Notes under the pieces: generated by a model
Database searches by the model: none
What the model was told of the DNA's origin: nothing
What the model saw: only the letters and a program-made list of their open reading frames with translations
Shown: positions 12,037 through 26,378 of the stretch, one piece after another
How the letters are laid out: each line of letters starts with the position of its first letter
Position numbering within the stretch: the stretch's first letter is position 1
Translations under genes and position numbers: made by a program
Source: Tetrahymena elliotti 4EA
Taxonomy: Eukaryota; Ciliophora; Oligohymenophorea; Hymenostomatida; Tetrahymenidae
Direction of reading: 5' to 3'
Assembly: GCA_000231825.2 (NCBI GenBank)
Contig: JH720302.1
Coordinates: forward strand, 891,258-955,257
Length of the DNA: 64,000 nucleotides

Positions 12037-14961
12037 CGTATTTAAATTCAAATGGAAATCTCTATGTCCATCCTAAAATTAATTTATTGTAATAAAAATA
12101 AAATCCAAATAAAGTTAATTTTCTTGTAATAGCCAAAACAATAAATAAATTAATAAAAAAATAAATAAAAATTATATAATTTACAGAATTTAATTACTAT
12201 TTTACTAACTAATTTCTCCGCCCCTTCTCAATTCAATCTAATTCATCATTAAAATCTGATATCAAATGTAAACTCATACCCATTATCAGGTTAAACTCAA
12301 ACCACAAAGTGCAAACAAATCAGCTAGATAGTGAGTGGGTAAGGGAGTCAGTTAGAGATCATAAAAACTAATATGATAATTTTTTCCTTTTATCTAATTG
12401 TAAATGTACATATCTTCTATAGACAAAAACTTGTCAGTTCTATTTGTAATAAATTTAAATATTTTTCTAAAAAAATGTTTGTCAATTTTTATATTTAAAC
12501 ATCAATCAATAAAAAAAACAAAACCACTACTTAGATACCCATAAAGATATAAAGATACAAAGATACACACACAATCATAAATATAAGATGTGCGTTTGCA
12601 TATAAAAGATCTCTATTTACCTTAAAGCAAATAGTATTAAATTATCAAATGATTTCTATTTTCGCATGAGATATATTTTTATCAAATAAATTTGTATTAA
12701 TTTCTAAAATAAATAAATGAAGCAACTTTATTAGATTTAGGAAATATAAATCTAATTTACAAATTACAATTTTTTCTGATTACAAACAAACAAGCATTAC
12801 TGATAATTTAAAAACTCGTTTTTAAAAAAATAAAAATTCATTTTTCATAAAAACTGATTAAAAATATAAAACAATTAAAATATTTTAGATTTCTTTATTC
12901 TTTGAATAGAATTACTTTAATTTATTGAAGACAAGGTAAATTTATTTGTTTGTTTGTTCGCTAATAATTTTTATTTTAAAAAGATAGACTCTAATTTTTG
13001 ATGAATGTTTAACTCAAACAAAGTATTTGTAACTTAATTTAAAATTAAGAAATTTAAATTGAATAAAAAATATGAATAAGGTAGCTAGGTAGCTTATTAT
13101 TTTAAAAAACAAAATTAAGAAATTGAGAATTCTATTTGAAATAATTTAATAATGATTACAGTGGTAATGTAAATTACTTTTATTTTCTTTGTTTTTTCTG
13201 TCTGAAATGATTAACTTAATCTAATTATAAATAAAATTATCAAAAAAAGAATTTGAAGAAACAAATATATTTGTTCTGTTTGTTGCATTGATTTATTTTG
13301 TGATTATCTTTAAATATATTTTCTAAAAATTCATTGAAGTAATTGATATATTGATTGATTTATTATGTGTAAGTTTTTTATGATTTTATGAATATTATCA
13401 ATAAAATTTAATTTGATAGAATTACCATGAATATTTTGCAGTATTTGTATAGAATAAAGAAGAAAATGTAAATAAAAGATATATTTAGATTACTTATTCA
13501 TTTTAAAATTGATTCTTGAGAAATCAAATTATTTAGAAAAAATTAGTTTCTCATTTGTTTTTAATAACTCTATGCTACCTTTAACATATTATTAAATTTA
13601 TTCATAAAACTAAATATATTAAAATCCAGAAATTAAGCCAGGATGAGAAATTTCGATTTTAAAGAATATTTAGATAGTAGATAGAAAATATTTAGTAAAA
13701 AATTTTGATATTCGAAGATATAATTTTTCTATTTTAAGGTAAATTATAAAAATTTTTTTTAAAAATAATAAATTAATTGATTCATCCTTATTAATGAATG
13801 TGGCTATTAGATTACATTATCAAATTAGATGTTTATAAAAAAAGGATAAAAGAATAATTTGGTTTTCGGGAGGATGAAATCAAATCTGATTAAACACATC
13901 TCAAAGAAATATCAAGTTAAATTTTATTTGAAAAATATACATGAAAGTAAATTAAAAAGTGCTTGTGTGATCTAATTAATTAGTATTAAAAATGTAAACA
14001 TCTAATAATAGGAATCGAATAATCTAAAATATAATTAATAATTTTATACTCTAAAATAACTGCAACCAATAATTTACTGTTTAAAAATAAATTTTTAGAT
14101 AGTTAATTTGTTTGCGTTATGTTAATTAATTAATTTATTATACTTATTAACTTATCAAAATATATAATTATTTATTTCTTCAGTAGGAAAGCTGATAGGT
14201 GTCTCAAAATCTATTAACTTAGATTAATTTTTTTTGTAAAATTTGAATTATTAACTCTGTTTGTAAAAAATAGAAAATAATATTTGGCATCATCAAATAA
14301 ATAAAATATCTTTAAGTCAAAAAATAAAATTTATATTGTAAAAATTTGGAATATTTTTTTTTAAATTAAGATTTATCAATTTAAATAAGTATTATTGGAA
14401 TTGCTCAAACAATTAGAGTTTTGCTCGAATGTGATACTATATTTATTTATTGATTTGTTTTTTTGTATAAAACTTTCGATAACACAAAATAAATATCGAT
14501 TTAACTAAGAAAAACCAAAGTTCCTTTTGATATTTTGATAATTTAATTGAGCGAGAGATATTAGAACTATATTTTTAATATCTTTTTGGTTGGTTGGTTT
14601 AATTAAAAAAGAGAATGTATTTTTATATGAATGATAATATAGATTAAAGTATGATCCTTTCATATTCAATGTATGTATATTAACAACAAATTTAATTATT
14701 TTACTGCCAGTTAAAAAGATTGGATTTTTCAAAATTTGTTTACAAAGAAATAAGCAACAAGCAACCAAATATGCATGTATGTCAAAAAAAATAAAAAGAA
14801 ATGAGGTAGAAAACGAAACATGTTAACACAATATCTGATAAAACATATTTTTTAATAATCATTAAAAACTATAAAGAAAGAGAGCATAAAGTAATTTATA
14901 AAAAAAAGAAGAAAACAAAGAATTAATTAATAATAAATAAGGTTTAAACAAACAAAAATAA
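12037..14961. other. Long AT-rich intergenic region
   Basis: About 2.9 kb with no frame showing coding composition. A slightly C-rich patch at 12210-12330 probably belongs to the 3' flank of the upstream gene. From about 14820 the plus strand becomes A-rich, as expected for the leader of the gene at 14962. Confidence 0.6.
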
Positions 14962-17900
14962 ATGGTTTTGGAGTAGTTGAATAATTTCGACATCTTTGGA
15001 AAGCAAATTATTTTAAACTACAACTAAAGAAGCAATGTTAAAACCAGTTTTGGTGGAATTTTCTCCATACTGACACTCATCGCAATCTGTTTGTTCTTTT
15101 GGAATAAGGTAATTAATTAATTATTTTAACACCCATAAATAATCTTGTTGTTTGGTTTATGGACTATTTATTTATGTTTGACTTTCTGATAATTTAAAAT
15201 ATTTTATTAATAATAAAAGTTCATAGATTTCGTCAGCAAAAGTAACTCTTTTAAATTATTGAAGATTTTATTTAAGCCTATGAAACAATTTATTGCATGA
15301 CAGTTTCTTTTGAGCTTACTTTATATTTGATGATTAATAAAGAAATACTCTTTTGTTATTTTAAATTAATTGTATAATTTCTTTAATATTAGATGAAGTT
15401 ACTGTCGTCTCTTCTTAGTCTTTCAGTAACAATCCCTCTCTTCTAACATTAAATACCAGTGAGTTTATGTTTGCCTTACAAGTTTAGCAAGATAACTTTG
15501 TTTAAAACCCTTATTATAATGTAACGCTTGAGCAAAAGATATATAGATTAAAGTCAGATGGAAAAAGAGATACCGAAACAGTATTTTTTTAATTTTTTAC
15601 ATTTAAATAAATAAAAGGCAAAATCTATTAATTTTTAGCAATAAATAAATAAAATGCTAAGTTCTCATTTATCATAAAATTTATAATTCATAATTCTATA
15701 ATTGATGTTAATTGCTATTCTATTTTATATAAGATACCTATTGATTTAGAGCCCTGCACTATGAGTCACTGGTCAATGTTACCTGAAGGAAAATAGAATT
15801 CCACCTTTAAATAACTCAACCTAAGTGATTATTTATGCGTCAAGTAAGAATTCTAAATTTTCTAATTACACTTCAATATATCTTTCTTTCTATCTATCAA
15901 CATAAAACAAAAAAAAATTAAAAAAAATCCAGTTTTGTTTATTCACCTCTTCCGAATAGAAAATTTTTTATGTCTGATTTCTCTTGTTAATATTATCTTG
16001 ATATATTTAAATTTCTGCCTTAATTTAATCAATTTCACGCAACTGTGCTGAAATTAAAAATTTACTGATTTCAACTCACATTTCTTAAACAAAAATTAAA
16101 AAACAAACAAAGAAAAAAAGAATAGAACAAAAAAAGTAACAAATTTAAAAAAATTGCAAATAAAAAAGATAGATAGGTTGGTTGATAAAGAGATAGAAAA
16201 AAAAAGTTTTTTAATTTAATTTAAAAAATTTGCTCTTAAAAATAATTAGAAAGAACACTACCATTCTTATTGGGGGGTAATATGAGAGTTCCGCTTTTTA
16301 ATTTTTAAAATTTGCTATTTAGAAATGCTAAAATATAACTTAGGAATAATTTTATACATGGAAACCTGTTTGCTAGCCTGCAGATAAGGCTTTATAATTT
16401 GCACAAGATAAAAGTGTAAGAGTGTAATTTTAAATGAGTAATTTTATAGTTAATGCAAATGAGCCTTAAAATCTAGTCTAATAAATAGTTTCTAGTGATC
16501 TATTTTTCTAAATACAACCCCAAAATGTAAATATCATTTATTTTCTACTGTTTATTCTAATCAATGTTATTTATTTTCTAATGAATATTCAATGTCTATT
16601 CTAATCAATATTATTAATTAATTATTTTAGATGTTCACAACAGCTGATATTTTTTTTACTGATTATATTATTAAAACTGACAGATCTCTATTTTTTACTC
16701 AAGACATTACTGAAGAGGATTATATAGTATAGGAATATGGTGATTTCAGAGCATAATATTCCTTGTATAGTAAAGATCCTACCAAACCATATGCAACTTT
16801 TTTCTTTAACAGAAGTAGATTTAGCTTAAATTATATGAGATAATATATGAAACTCTAAGATGTTCTTTCATAATTGGGAGGTTTCGTTAATTCTATGATT
16901 GCCATTTCAGCATTAATAGGTATTTCACAATTTAATAAATTTGATCAAACTATTTTATTTAAATTTTGGTTAAAAAATTAATTAATTTTTTATTTAAATT
17001 TATAAAAATAAAGTGGGATTTTATAATAGTAATTATTATGTGCTAGAGCTGGCGAATCAGCTGTATGATTTTGATATCTAAGAAGAAAACAATAAAAATA
17101 GGAATGAATTTATGATGAATTAAAAAAATCATCCTACTTTTAGATAAAATATTCATCTTGATTTGAATGAGACTAGAGGATTAAGTAAAAATGAATAAAT
17201 AACAAAGCAATATCTTCAATAAATGCAAGGTTCTTCTCAGAAAAAAATTCATGATCCCAAAGATGAAATTGATAAATCCAATTAATAATAGTATAAGATA
17301 GAATTACTTAAGTTTAGTAACGATATTGATAAAACAAACAATGGAAGCTTTAAGACAATTAACAATGAATAAAATTATGTTCAACCAATCAAATCAGATT
17401 TTTAATATCATAATAAATAAAACTTCAACCTCATTCATTCAAATAAAGACAATGATTCTCCTGCTAATTTCTTTTCTTCAAATGATGAGAATTTAAAAAC
17501 ATAACATTTTGATTATGTTTCACCTTAGTCAATGTGTGAAAAGCAATTCACAACAAATGAAGATGATATTATACAATTAATGAATTAAAATGAAAAAATA
17601 AACTCAAATTAATAAATTCCTACCTCATAATCTGAAATATAAAAATCACCTAGATAATCAGTTCCATAAGAATTAAAGATACTATTACCTTCAATCATTG
17701 AATAAGACAATGAGTAACATTCTATTTAGAAATTAGAAATTAAAGGAGAGAGAAAAGTAAGTTCTCAGTCTAATTTTGGAAAATTTAAATTCTCACCTTA
17801 AAAGAAAAATGGCTCAGATTAAAAAGAGCTTATCTCCTATTTTGCTAATTAGAATAATTATGAGAATAATAAAAATGATACTTCTATTAATGTATAAAGT

Positions 17901-20023
17901 GAGAATTAAAGTGAAAATTTTACAGTTTTAGATGAAAGGTCTATTACTAAAGACAAATAATAAACAGGAAATCAATATGATTAGAATAATTAAGAAAATG
18001 ATAGGAATGTATCTAATTAAAATGGTGCTGTTATTATGGATAAAGCTAATTTTATTTAAAAATTACCAGGCTAAAAGAATAAAAATCATTTTGCCCCTAT
18101 TAAAAAGTGCCAAAATGAGGAAATTTAAGATAACATAGATGAAAAATAGTAATAAGATGGTAGTTAGATCCTTGATGTAAACGAAGAAAAATAAAATGTA
18201 GATTAAAATAAAAATCTTATTCGAAATTTCAAAGAAGTGAAAAGTATGTAGAATATTTAAAGCTAAAACCAAACATTTACAGCTTTAAGCACGAATTTTG
18301 ACTTTATTGATTAGAAAAAACAGAAAAAATTAATTTAAATTAAGGATCGCTCTATTAGCAGTGAGTTAGAATATCATTAAAATGATGATCCATAAACTAA
18401 CTAAAGTAAAAATTTTATTAATATTATGAGTCAGAAGAATATTTCTTAAAATTTAATTCCTTAACCTCCAATTAATACTTTAGAGGAAAGAAGAAATGTT
18501 TTTCATGATAACAGACTCCATGCTGACAATATTCATATTCAATTAAAAAGTCCACCTAGACTGTAATTGAATTACAAATAAAATTTAGATTAGGGTGATT
18601 TAGTTTCTAGTAATAGCGTGCGTAGTGCTAGATATTACTAAGAAATGAATGGCGGTGAAGAACAAATGAATAAACCTCAAACTGATTGTGAAATAGAGAG
18701 TTAGTTTAGAAATAAAAAAGAATCATTTTTGTAACCCATTCAGTATAATACAAATGTAAATTTTGATTCAACTCATAGAAGAGAAAGTTTAGCTTTTTTA
18801 AATGATCAAAACATTATACAATAACCTCATTACTATTCACATAATGAATTTAATCAAAGAATCTATTCAAAAGTTCAAAATAGTAATTAGTTTAATAAAA
18901 CTTTCAGTAACTTGAACTCCTTCATTAAAAGAGATACTGCTAGTTAAGATTATAACTAGAACTTCCATTCAGGAGAACAAAATATAAGATCTAGCAGATA
19001 AAATAAGCGCAACAGCTACATAGAATCAAAAAATAGACGCAGTATAATATCTCATGAGCTAATGAAAATGAACTCTCGTCGTTAAAAAATATCTTATTCA
19101 TTTAAGTATTTTATTTATAAGCTTTCCTGCCATAAGTTTTTCAAGAGTAAAGAAAATTAAATGGTGGATAAAGCCCAAGGTTTAATTGCAGAAAACCTTG
19201 ATATCATGAGAATCTTAGATAAAATTTAAGAAATAGAACGTATAAAATGTCTACTTCTTGATTATGAGTAAAGAATATTGTTTGGATATTTCCCTAAGCC
19301 ACTTGTTGAAATAAAAGGAGATGAAAAAATTGAAATCTCAGAGTCACCACTTGAAAGTACCTACAAAAAGTATGCATAAAATCTAAATGCTGAAGACAGA
19401 GTTATTAAAACTGTTGTCAAAGCTAAAAATAAATTTAAAGAAATAATAAAAAAGAAAAGTAAAGACCAAATTGAAACTATCATTAACTCTTCAATATTCA
19501 AAGGTTTAGGAAGTAAATCTGAAAGAACATACAGTATCAATGAGTATGAGGAAATTTACTAAGCTTACAAAAAGGTATCTTCAAAGCCTTAAAAAACTCA
19601 GTAAAATTTATTCAAATTACATTTCTTTCAATTAATATTTTTCATTTCAAAGAACTGACAAGATTTTAATAGAACTCATGGGACAAGAATTGCAAAAAAT
19701 ATTTACTTAGCTTGATGAGTAAAATAATTTATTTCAATTTCAAATTTTTTTACACAACTTTATCATTAAAATTCTAATAATAATTTTATTAAAGGTAAAG
19801 GAATAAATAAATCAAAAGATCTGCTATGAAAAAGTAGAGCTTGAGCCTCAAAAAGAATTCAAGTCCGAATATGTCAAGCTAATAATAATCACATATAAAA
19901 TAAAGCTAAATCAACAAATTAAATTAAAACATAAACAAATTTCCAGCTATCGACGTAAAAAGCCCTGAAAATAGAAAACAAATGTTTAATAAGAAAGGAA
20001 GAAACGTAACAACAGATAATTGA
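14962..20023 (+). CDS. Ciliate two-pass transmembrane protein, tandem paralogue A
   Basis: Nine exons: 14962-15108, 15220-15241, 15393-15580, 15734-15843, 16250-16526, 16631-16919, 17014-19600, 19653-19718, 19795-20023; 1304 aa. Membrane segment 1 is at residues about 31-48 (GGIFSILTLIAICLFFW), preceded by FGKQIILNY. Residues 50-325 are the predicted luminal or extracellular part, with sequon NVTLEQ, cysteines in LEPCT and YLCVK, then KCQNIT and PVCQ. Segment 2 is at about 325-345 (QLGGFVNSMIAISALI). A roughly 680-residue Gln/Asn-rich cytosolic linker follows, then a conserved basic/helical C-terminal block at about 1028-1225 (NSRRQKISYSFKYFIYKL, QEIERIKCLLLDYEQRILF, YFPKPLVEI). Large ciliate families share this plan, but I know no assigned function. 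Exon structure matches the next two genes. Confidence 0.88.
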
Positions 20024-20958
20024 AAAAACATCAAATTATATTAATAAATCAATAAACTATCTTATCCATCCATCCACTAAATTTTCCAACAATTAAATTA
20101 TTTTGAAAGAAATTATAATAGAAATTTTATATTAAAAATATTTACTAAATAAACTTTACTTTATTTTATACCTTGTTTATTTTTTTTCAAATCATTTTTT
20201 AAAACTTTATAGTTTTTTTGTGTTATTTTCTTACTTAATTATGAATAATTATCACGCATTATTGAATTAAAATCAAATATTTTCATGCATTCATTTTGTT
20301 AGATGAATATTTTTATTGAGTCAATTATTTAAAATTAAAATGTAGTTACATTTAAAAATTATAAATCTCCTTGTTAAAAATAGACTCTTTGATTTTCATT
20401 ATAATGTAATTTGTAATTTGAGTAATAATTACTTTCTATTTATAGAAGTATTTTACTAGATTATTAAATAGCTCATTTTAAAAACTCAATTTATTTTTAA
20501 TAAAATAACATTAAAGAAAAAAGTAGTCCTCAAGCATTTTTTACTGTTTTTTTGGAAATTTTTAATTACATGAGAATGAATGAATAGATGCCAAAAAATA
20601 CCAAATGGTTTCTAGTTAAATATTATCTAAATTTTTATTAATAATACTAATAAGTAATAATTGTTAATTATGATCATTTTTAATAATGAAAAAAAAATAG
20701 AGAAATTTTTAATAAAAAATAGTAAGAGTGTAAATAATATAGATAAGAAGACGGTAGGAAGTTTATTGCTTATTGAATTTTTTTTTAAGATTAAGAATGA
20801 TAATAATAATAATAATAATAAATATCTCTAGGTAAGCAAATAGCATTCTAATTTAATTTTATATTACTAAATAACAATTTATTTATTGGTTATTTTAGAA
20901 TAATAAGTAGGATTAAAGTTTCAAAGTCTATTTTGCATTAATTTTTACAAAAAAGAAA
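20024..20958. other. Intergenic between paralogues A and B
   Basis: AT-rich spacer of about 0.9 kb carrying a TAA trinucleotide microsatellite at 20800-20823. Nothing coding seen. Confidence 0.6.
20800..20823. repeat. (TAA)n microsatellite
   Basis: About eight perfect TAA units in the spacer between paralogues A and B. It is not inside any gene model. Confidence 0.9.
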
Positions 20959-23900
20959 ATGATTTTAGAAAAGTTTAGCAACTGCGATATTTTTGGAAGA
21001 TAAGTCATTCTAAATTATTAGAATAGAGCTTCAATCAAGACTAAATTAGGTGGTGTAATTTCACTAGCTACCATTACTGTTATCTTCCTTTTCTTTTGGG
21101 ATACTGTAAAATTATTGAATATTTATTTTTGCATTCAGATTTATTATTGAGCTCAAAGGTTAATGGTTTTAATTTTTATTTTAAATAAAAGCTAGTAGAC
21201 TTCCTCAATAAAAGTTGCCATTTATTTCTTTTTAAAATTTGTTTTATCATGAGTGTTGTATTTCTGCAAGTATTTTTAAGTATTTACTTACATCTTAAGT
21301 AGAAATACATTAGAATTAGATAAGTGATAAATGGTTAAAATAATGTAATTTTTCAAATTATAAATAGATGAAGTCATCCTTACATAATAGTAATAATTCA
21401 GTAACTAACCCTCATTATTGGAATTGAATACAAGTGATACTATGTTTGCTGTACAAATACAATAAAACAATTTTTTGTAAAATCCCTACTATAATATTTC
21501 AGTAGAATAAAAGAAATACATACTTTTGTCAAATGGAACACGCCTTACCGAATCAGTAATAGATTTAACATTTTAGTACCAATACTCTATCAAGTTCAAA
21601 TATAATATTTTATATTTTAAAAGTTAATAATTAACTTCAGTCTATTTTTTATGATATTTTAAACGTATATTCTCAATTTTTGAAATATTGTTGATATTAA
21701 ATAGGTTCCTTTAGATATGGAACCCTGTACTATTAGCCATTGGGAAATGATTTAAAAAAAGGATTTAAACAAAACTTTTAACACTTTAGGTTTAAGCAAT
21801 TACTTGTGTGCAAAGTATTTTTTTTTCAATTTGATTAAAAAATATTTTATTTACACTAAAAAGGTTATTTTAGAAAATTATCTTTTTGGAATTCACTTAA
21901 AAATTACTATTATTTCAGGGGGATATTAGTTAAATATAGAAAAACTTGGATTTAGTCTGAGCTCAAAAAAATAATCTTTTTGTATTTAGATTATAAAATT
22001 TTTTACTCTTACCTGTTCCCCCCCCCCCTTTTCCAATAACTAAATAAACATTTTATAATAAAAGAAATTCTTTTGTATTAAAAAAAGAATATTGCATAAA
22101 AAAATTATATTTTTATTTTGAATAAAACAATAAAGAAAAAATTAAATAGTTTATATTGATGGATAATATGAGAGCCCAATCTTTTAGTTCTTAAAGTTTT
22201 CAATTACAAAATGTGTGAATGTGACTGGGCCATAGTTTTACTCCTGGAATCCAGTCTGCTAGTCATAATCTAATGTTTAACAATTTTCTTAGTCTACAGT
22301 GAGAGTTTAGTTTTAAATGAGTAATTTTATTTTTAATCCAATCGAACCTAAAAACTTAGTTGAAAATATCATATCAAATGATCTGTTTTTCCAAATACAC
22401 CCAGAAGAAGTATTTGATTTTAATTTGATTTTATTTATTTTATTAATAAAATCTTTAAAAAATATTAAAAGATATACACTACTGCAGATATTTTCTTCAC
22501 AGAAGTTAATATTTAGACAGATAATTCATTATTCTACAATAAATAAATCTATGAATAAAAATATGCAGTTCAGTAATATGGGGATTTTAGACCTTAGTTT
22601 ACTCAATATATTAAAGATTCTGCTAAACCTTATGCAACTTTTTACTTTAATAGAAGCAGATTTACTTAGTTTTATTACAGATCATACCTAAAACTATCAG
22701 ATATGCTCTCTTAATTAGGTGGATTTGTAAATGCTATGATAGCAATTGCAGCTATAATAGGTAACTTAATTATTTCAACTTATTGTCTTTTTTAAATCTA
22801 ATTTTAAATAAAAATAATAATAAAGTCAGATTTTATAATAGTAATGTGTATATATTAGAGTTAGCAAATAATCTCTATGACTTTGAAACATAAGAATCTC
22901 TTGAATAAAATAAAAGGAATTCATATTATTTTTAATAGAAGAACGCTGCAAATAATTCTTAATTGCAAGACAGTGATTCAAAGAATTCAAAAACTCTAGA
23001 TTAAATTTCGTAAATCACTCTTGATAGGATATCTCCTTTTTTGAAAAAAAAATAAGTCAAATACAATATTAATCTAGAAGATAAAACACCCCAAAAGCAA
23101 AATCAGATGAGCTCTCATGATCAGATTGATGACAATTCAAATTATAATGAAAAATAAAAAATTTAGTAATTTTGTTAGGACTAATCTATGTAATCTTCTG
23201 TACCTCACACTATGCAAATGTACAGTTATTTTAATAATTAAAGTTCACCTTAAAGCATTTAATCTTAAGATGATCGGAAATCAGTTAATTTTGAACATCT
23301 TTCCTTGAAATAGAATGGTCAAAAAAGTTATTAAATAAATGAATAAATTGAATGTCTTTCCCTAGAAGATTAAAAACTAAGTAATAGAAATTTATCAACA
23401 AATTAGTAAAAGTAAAATTAGCAAGAAGATGCTAATAATAAGTAAAAAATAGATTCAAAATTAGAAAGATATGATTTGTAAATTAAGCTACCTGCAATAA
23501 TAGAACTTGAAAATGAATAATAAATGTCTATTTCTAAATAAAATGATGGATAAAATCATTTAAAAAATTTTAATTGGTAAAATCTCTAGCAATCAATCCT
23601 AATAAAAAACCTTGTGAAATAATATGAAAATAAATCTGATTAATAATTATCTTAAATTAAACTTTAAATGTAAGAAAATTGTAAACAAATTGAACAAAAT
23701 AAACAAATAAATGACAAATTCAATTAAGATTCATATTAAAATAATTAATAATTAAATATTTAATATCCATAAAATTTATCTTAAAATTAAATAAATAACA
23801 ATAACAGTAGTTAAATAAATATTGATAATAAAGTTAAAGATAACTAGACCTCTCCTTGCTCTGAAATATAGCATAAAGATATTTTAACAAGTTTATCTAA

Positions 23901-25730
23901 ACATAGCAGATCTAATAACTAAATGGTAAATAGCTATAATTAAGATAACAAACAAAACTAAATTATTGCAGATTACTCTCAAATAATCAGAAATCATAAT
24001 GAAAGTTTGCAAATTGATGATGAATTGATTTAGGAAATTCCAGACATTAATGACATTATGGATGAAAATTAAAGCTAACATCAAATATATGTGAGATAGA
24101 CATAACTAACCAAGAGTATGTCAAGCATTCCTAGAATAAAGGCTATGAGCTGGGATAAAAATAGTTTAATATTCTAAAAGTATGATTAAAAATAGAATGC
24201 AAAGATTGATGATGAAGTTTTAGATGAGGTAAATTAAAATTATCAACTAATTAATGAGCAAAATTTAAATGAAAAATAATTTTTATGTTCCTCTCCACAA
24301 AATTTTTAATCAACATCTGGATTAAATTAAAACCATGTTGAACAATATAATAACACAAAAAACAAAAGAGAGAACGAAACTGGAAATATCTAATAAAATT
24401 CCAATTTAAAAGAAACAAAAGATAGCAATATTCATGATAATAATTCTATCACTAAAAGCATAGATGACATATGTGGTTAAGAATTTTATTAGCCACAGGA
24501 AATTAAAAATGATCAACAAACAAAATTTCTACAACAAATGAGTTTATAAGATGATTAGAATATTTTCATACCTAATAGAAAAAAATAGGTATCATCTGAT
24601 AACTTCTAAAGCTAATATAAAATAAATGAATTTTTGAGAAATAAAAGTATATCTAATACTTATAAAACTTCTTCTTTTATGAAGCCAGCTCATTAATTGA
24701 GTGGATAAAGTGAAATATACAACTAAAATACATATAATGACAAACAAGAGTTCAATAGAATAGCTGCTTAAAAGCAAGAAGAGAATCCAAGTAAAATAAT
24801 TAACTAAAGTGACAGTAAAAAAAACATAATCTAACAGGAATTGTTAAAAATGAACTCTTGTCGTAAAAAAATTTCATATTCATTTAAGTATATAATATAC
24901 AAATTAACTTGTTAGAAGTTTTACAAGACTAAGTAGAACTAAATGGTTGACAAAGCTTAAGATTTAATAGCAAGCAATCTAGATATTATCAAAATACTTG
25001 ATAAAATTCAAGAAATAGATCGTATTAAGTGTTTACTTCTTGACTATGAGTAAAGAATTCTATTTAGTTATTTCCCTAAACCCTTAGTCTAAGTTAAAAG
25101 TAATGATAAAATAAAAATATTAGATTCTAATGCAGAAAATATGCACAAATAATATGCTTAAAATTTAAACACAGAGGTAAATGTAATAAAAACATTATTT
25201 AAAGTGAAAGATAAGCTTAAAAAAAAAGTTGATGATAAAAATAATCATGATATATAAGCAATCATTGATTAATAAGCATTTGAAAATGTTGTTAATAATT
25301 TTGATAGAACCTATGGTATTAATGATTATGAGTAAATTTATAAAGCTTACAGAAAAGTATCCTCTAAGCCTAACAAAACACAGTAATTTATTTGTTTCTT
25401 CATTTTTCTATGCTAAATTAAAATATTTTTTTTGATGAAGTACTGATACAATCCTAATTGAATTGATGGGAAAAGAGCTAAACAAAATATTTTAACAATT
25501 AGATGAGTAAATAAAAAAATATTTATTTTCATTTTTAAAAATAATTTATTTCTTAATTAACTAGTTAAAGGGCAGTATAGAAAAAAGGATTAAACCTTAA
25601 TAGTTCATCTAAAATTTATTAATTATAAAAGAAAAAGTCTGATTAAGAATAGGTAAATAAATAATAAGATAAACCCTAGCAATCTCAAAGACGTAGTTTT
25701 TGGGGTAGACATTTTTTTACAAAAAACTGA
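20959..25730 (+). CDS. Ciliate two-pass transmembrane protein, tandem paralogue B
   Basis: Nine exons: 20959-21105, 21192-21213, 21368-21555, 21705-21814, 22136-22409, 22472-22760, 22826-25382, 25441-25506, 25571-25730; 1270 aa. Exons 1-4, 6 and 8 have exactly the same lengths as in A and C (147, 22, 188, 110, 289, 66 nt). Membrane segment 1 is GGVISLATITVIFLFFW and segment 2 is GGFVNAMIAIAAII. The luminal part keeps the sequon NISVEQ, the MEPCT and YLCAK cysteines, KCVNVT and PVCQ. The cytosolic linker (exon 7) is Gln/Asn/Asp-rich and only loosely alignable with A. The C-terminal block is well conserved (QEIDRIKCLLLDYEQRILF, YFPKPLV). Intron 2 begins GTTGCC rather than GTA, and intron 4 carries an 11-C run near 22018. 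No break in frame was found, so it looks functional. Function unknown. Confidence 0.88.
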
Positions 25731-26378
25731 GGGAAAGGCTAAATAAAATTTAGTTTAATTTTGTTTTAAAAATTAAATGTTAATCAATCTTCATTTAAAT
25801 ATTTAGTAAATGGAAAAATAATATGAAAATTATTGCATAAGTTGTTTTATAAATTAAAAAAACTAGTATTCTTTAATAATTTGTAACTTTAGAACTATTA
25901 AATAAATGAAAAAGCTATTTTAGTTTTCCTCCTTCCAATATTAAAATTAGGTATTATTGTAAAAACTAATAATTAAAAATCTATGTTCAACATTTTAAAT
26001 ATTTCAGTTACTATGAATGTTCCTTTTATCAATAAAAGTGATAATGACATTTTAAAAAATAAGCTATGTTTAAGTAAATGTGGTAATCATAAATATATGT
26101 AAATTTTGATTTGTAAAATAATCATACATAAAATATCAGACTTATTATTAACTGAAGAAATAATTCATGTATTATTTATTGTAAATTATGATTGTAATTA
26201 AATTAAGTAGAAACGATACTAACTAACTAAAAAAACTAATTAAAATAATCACTATTTCTTAAGATTATAATATAATTAAGAAGATGATTTTGAAATTTGT
26301 TATTAATAATAACAAGTAATAAATAAAATCAATCTACATTAGTAGAAATAGAAGTATCACAAACATTTTTTAAGAAAA
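25731..26378. other. Intergenic between paralogues B and C
   Basis: AT-rich spacer of about 650 bp, ending in an A-rich leader before the ATG at 26379. No other signal. Confidence 0.6.

Noticed and set aside
14505..14768. 87-codon minus-strand frame in the spacer before paralogue A
   Set aside because: Composition is that of the intergenic DNA around it, and it shows no similarity to anything recognised.
22317..22691. 124-codon standard-code frame
   Set aside because: It is the end of exon 5 of paralogue B read through intron 5 into exon 6 in the wrong frame.
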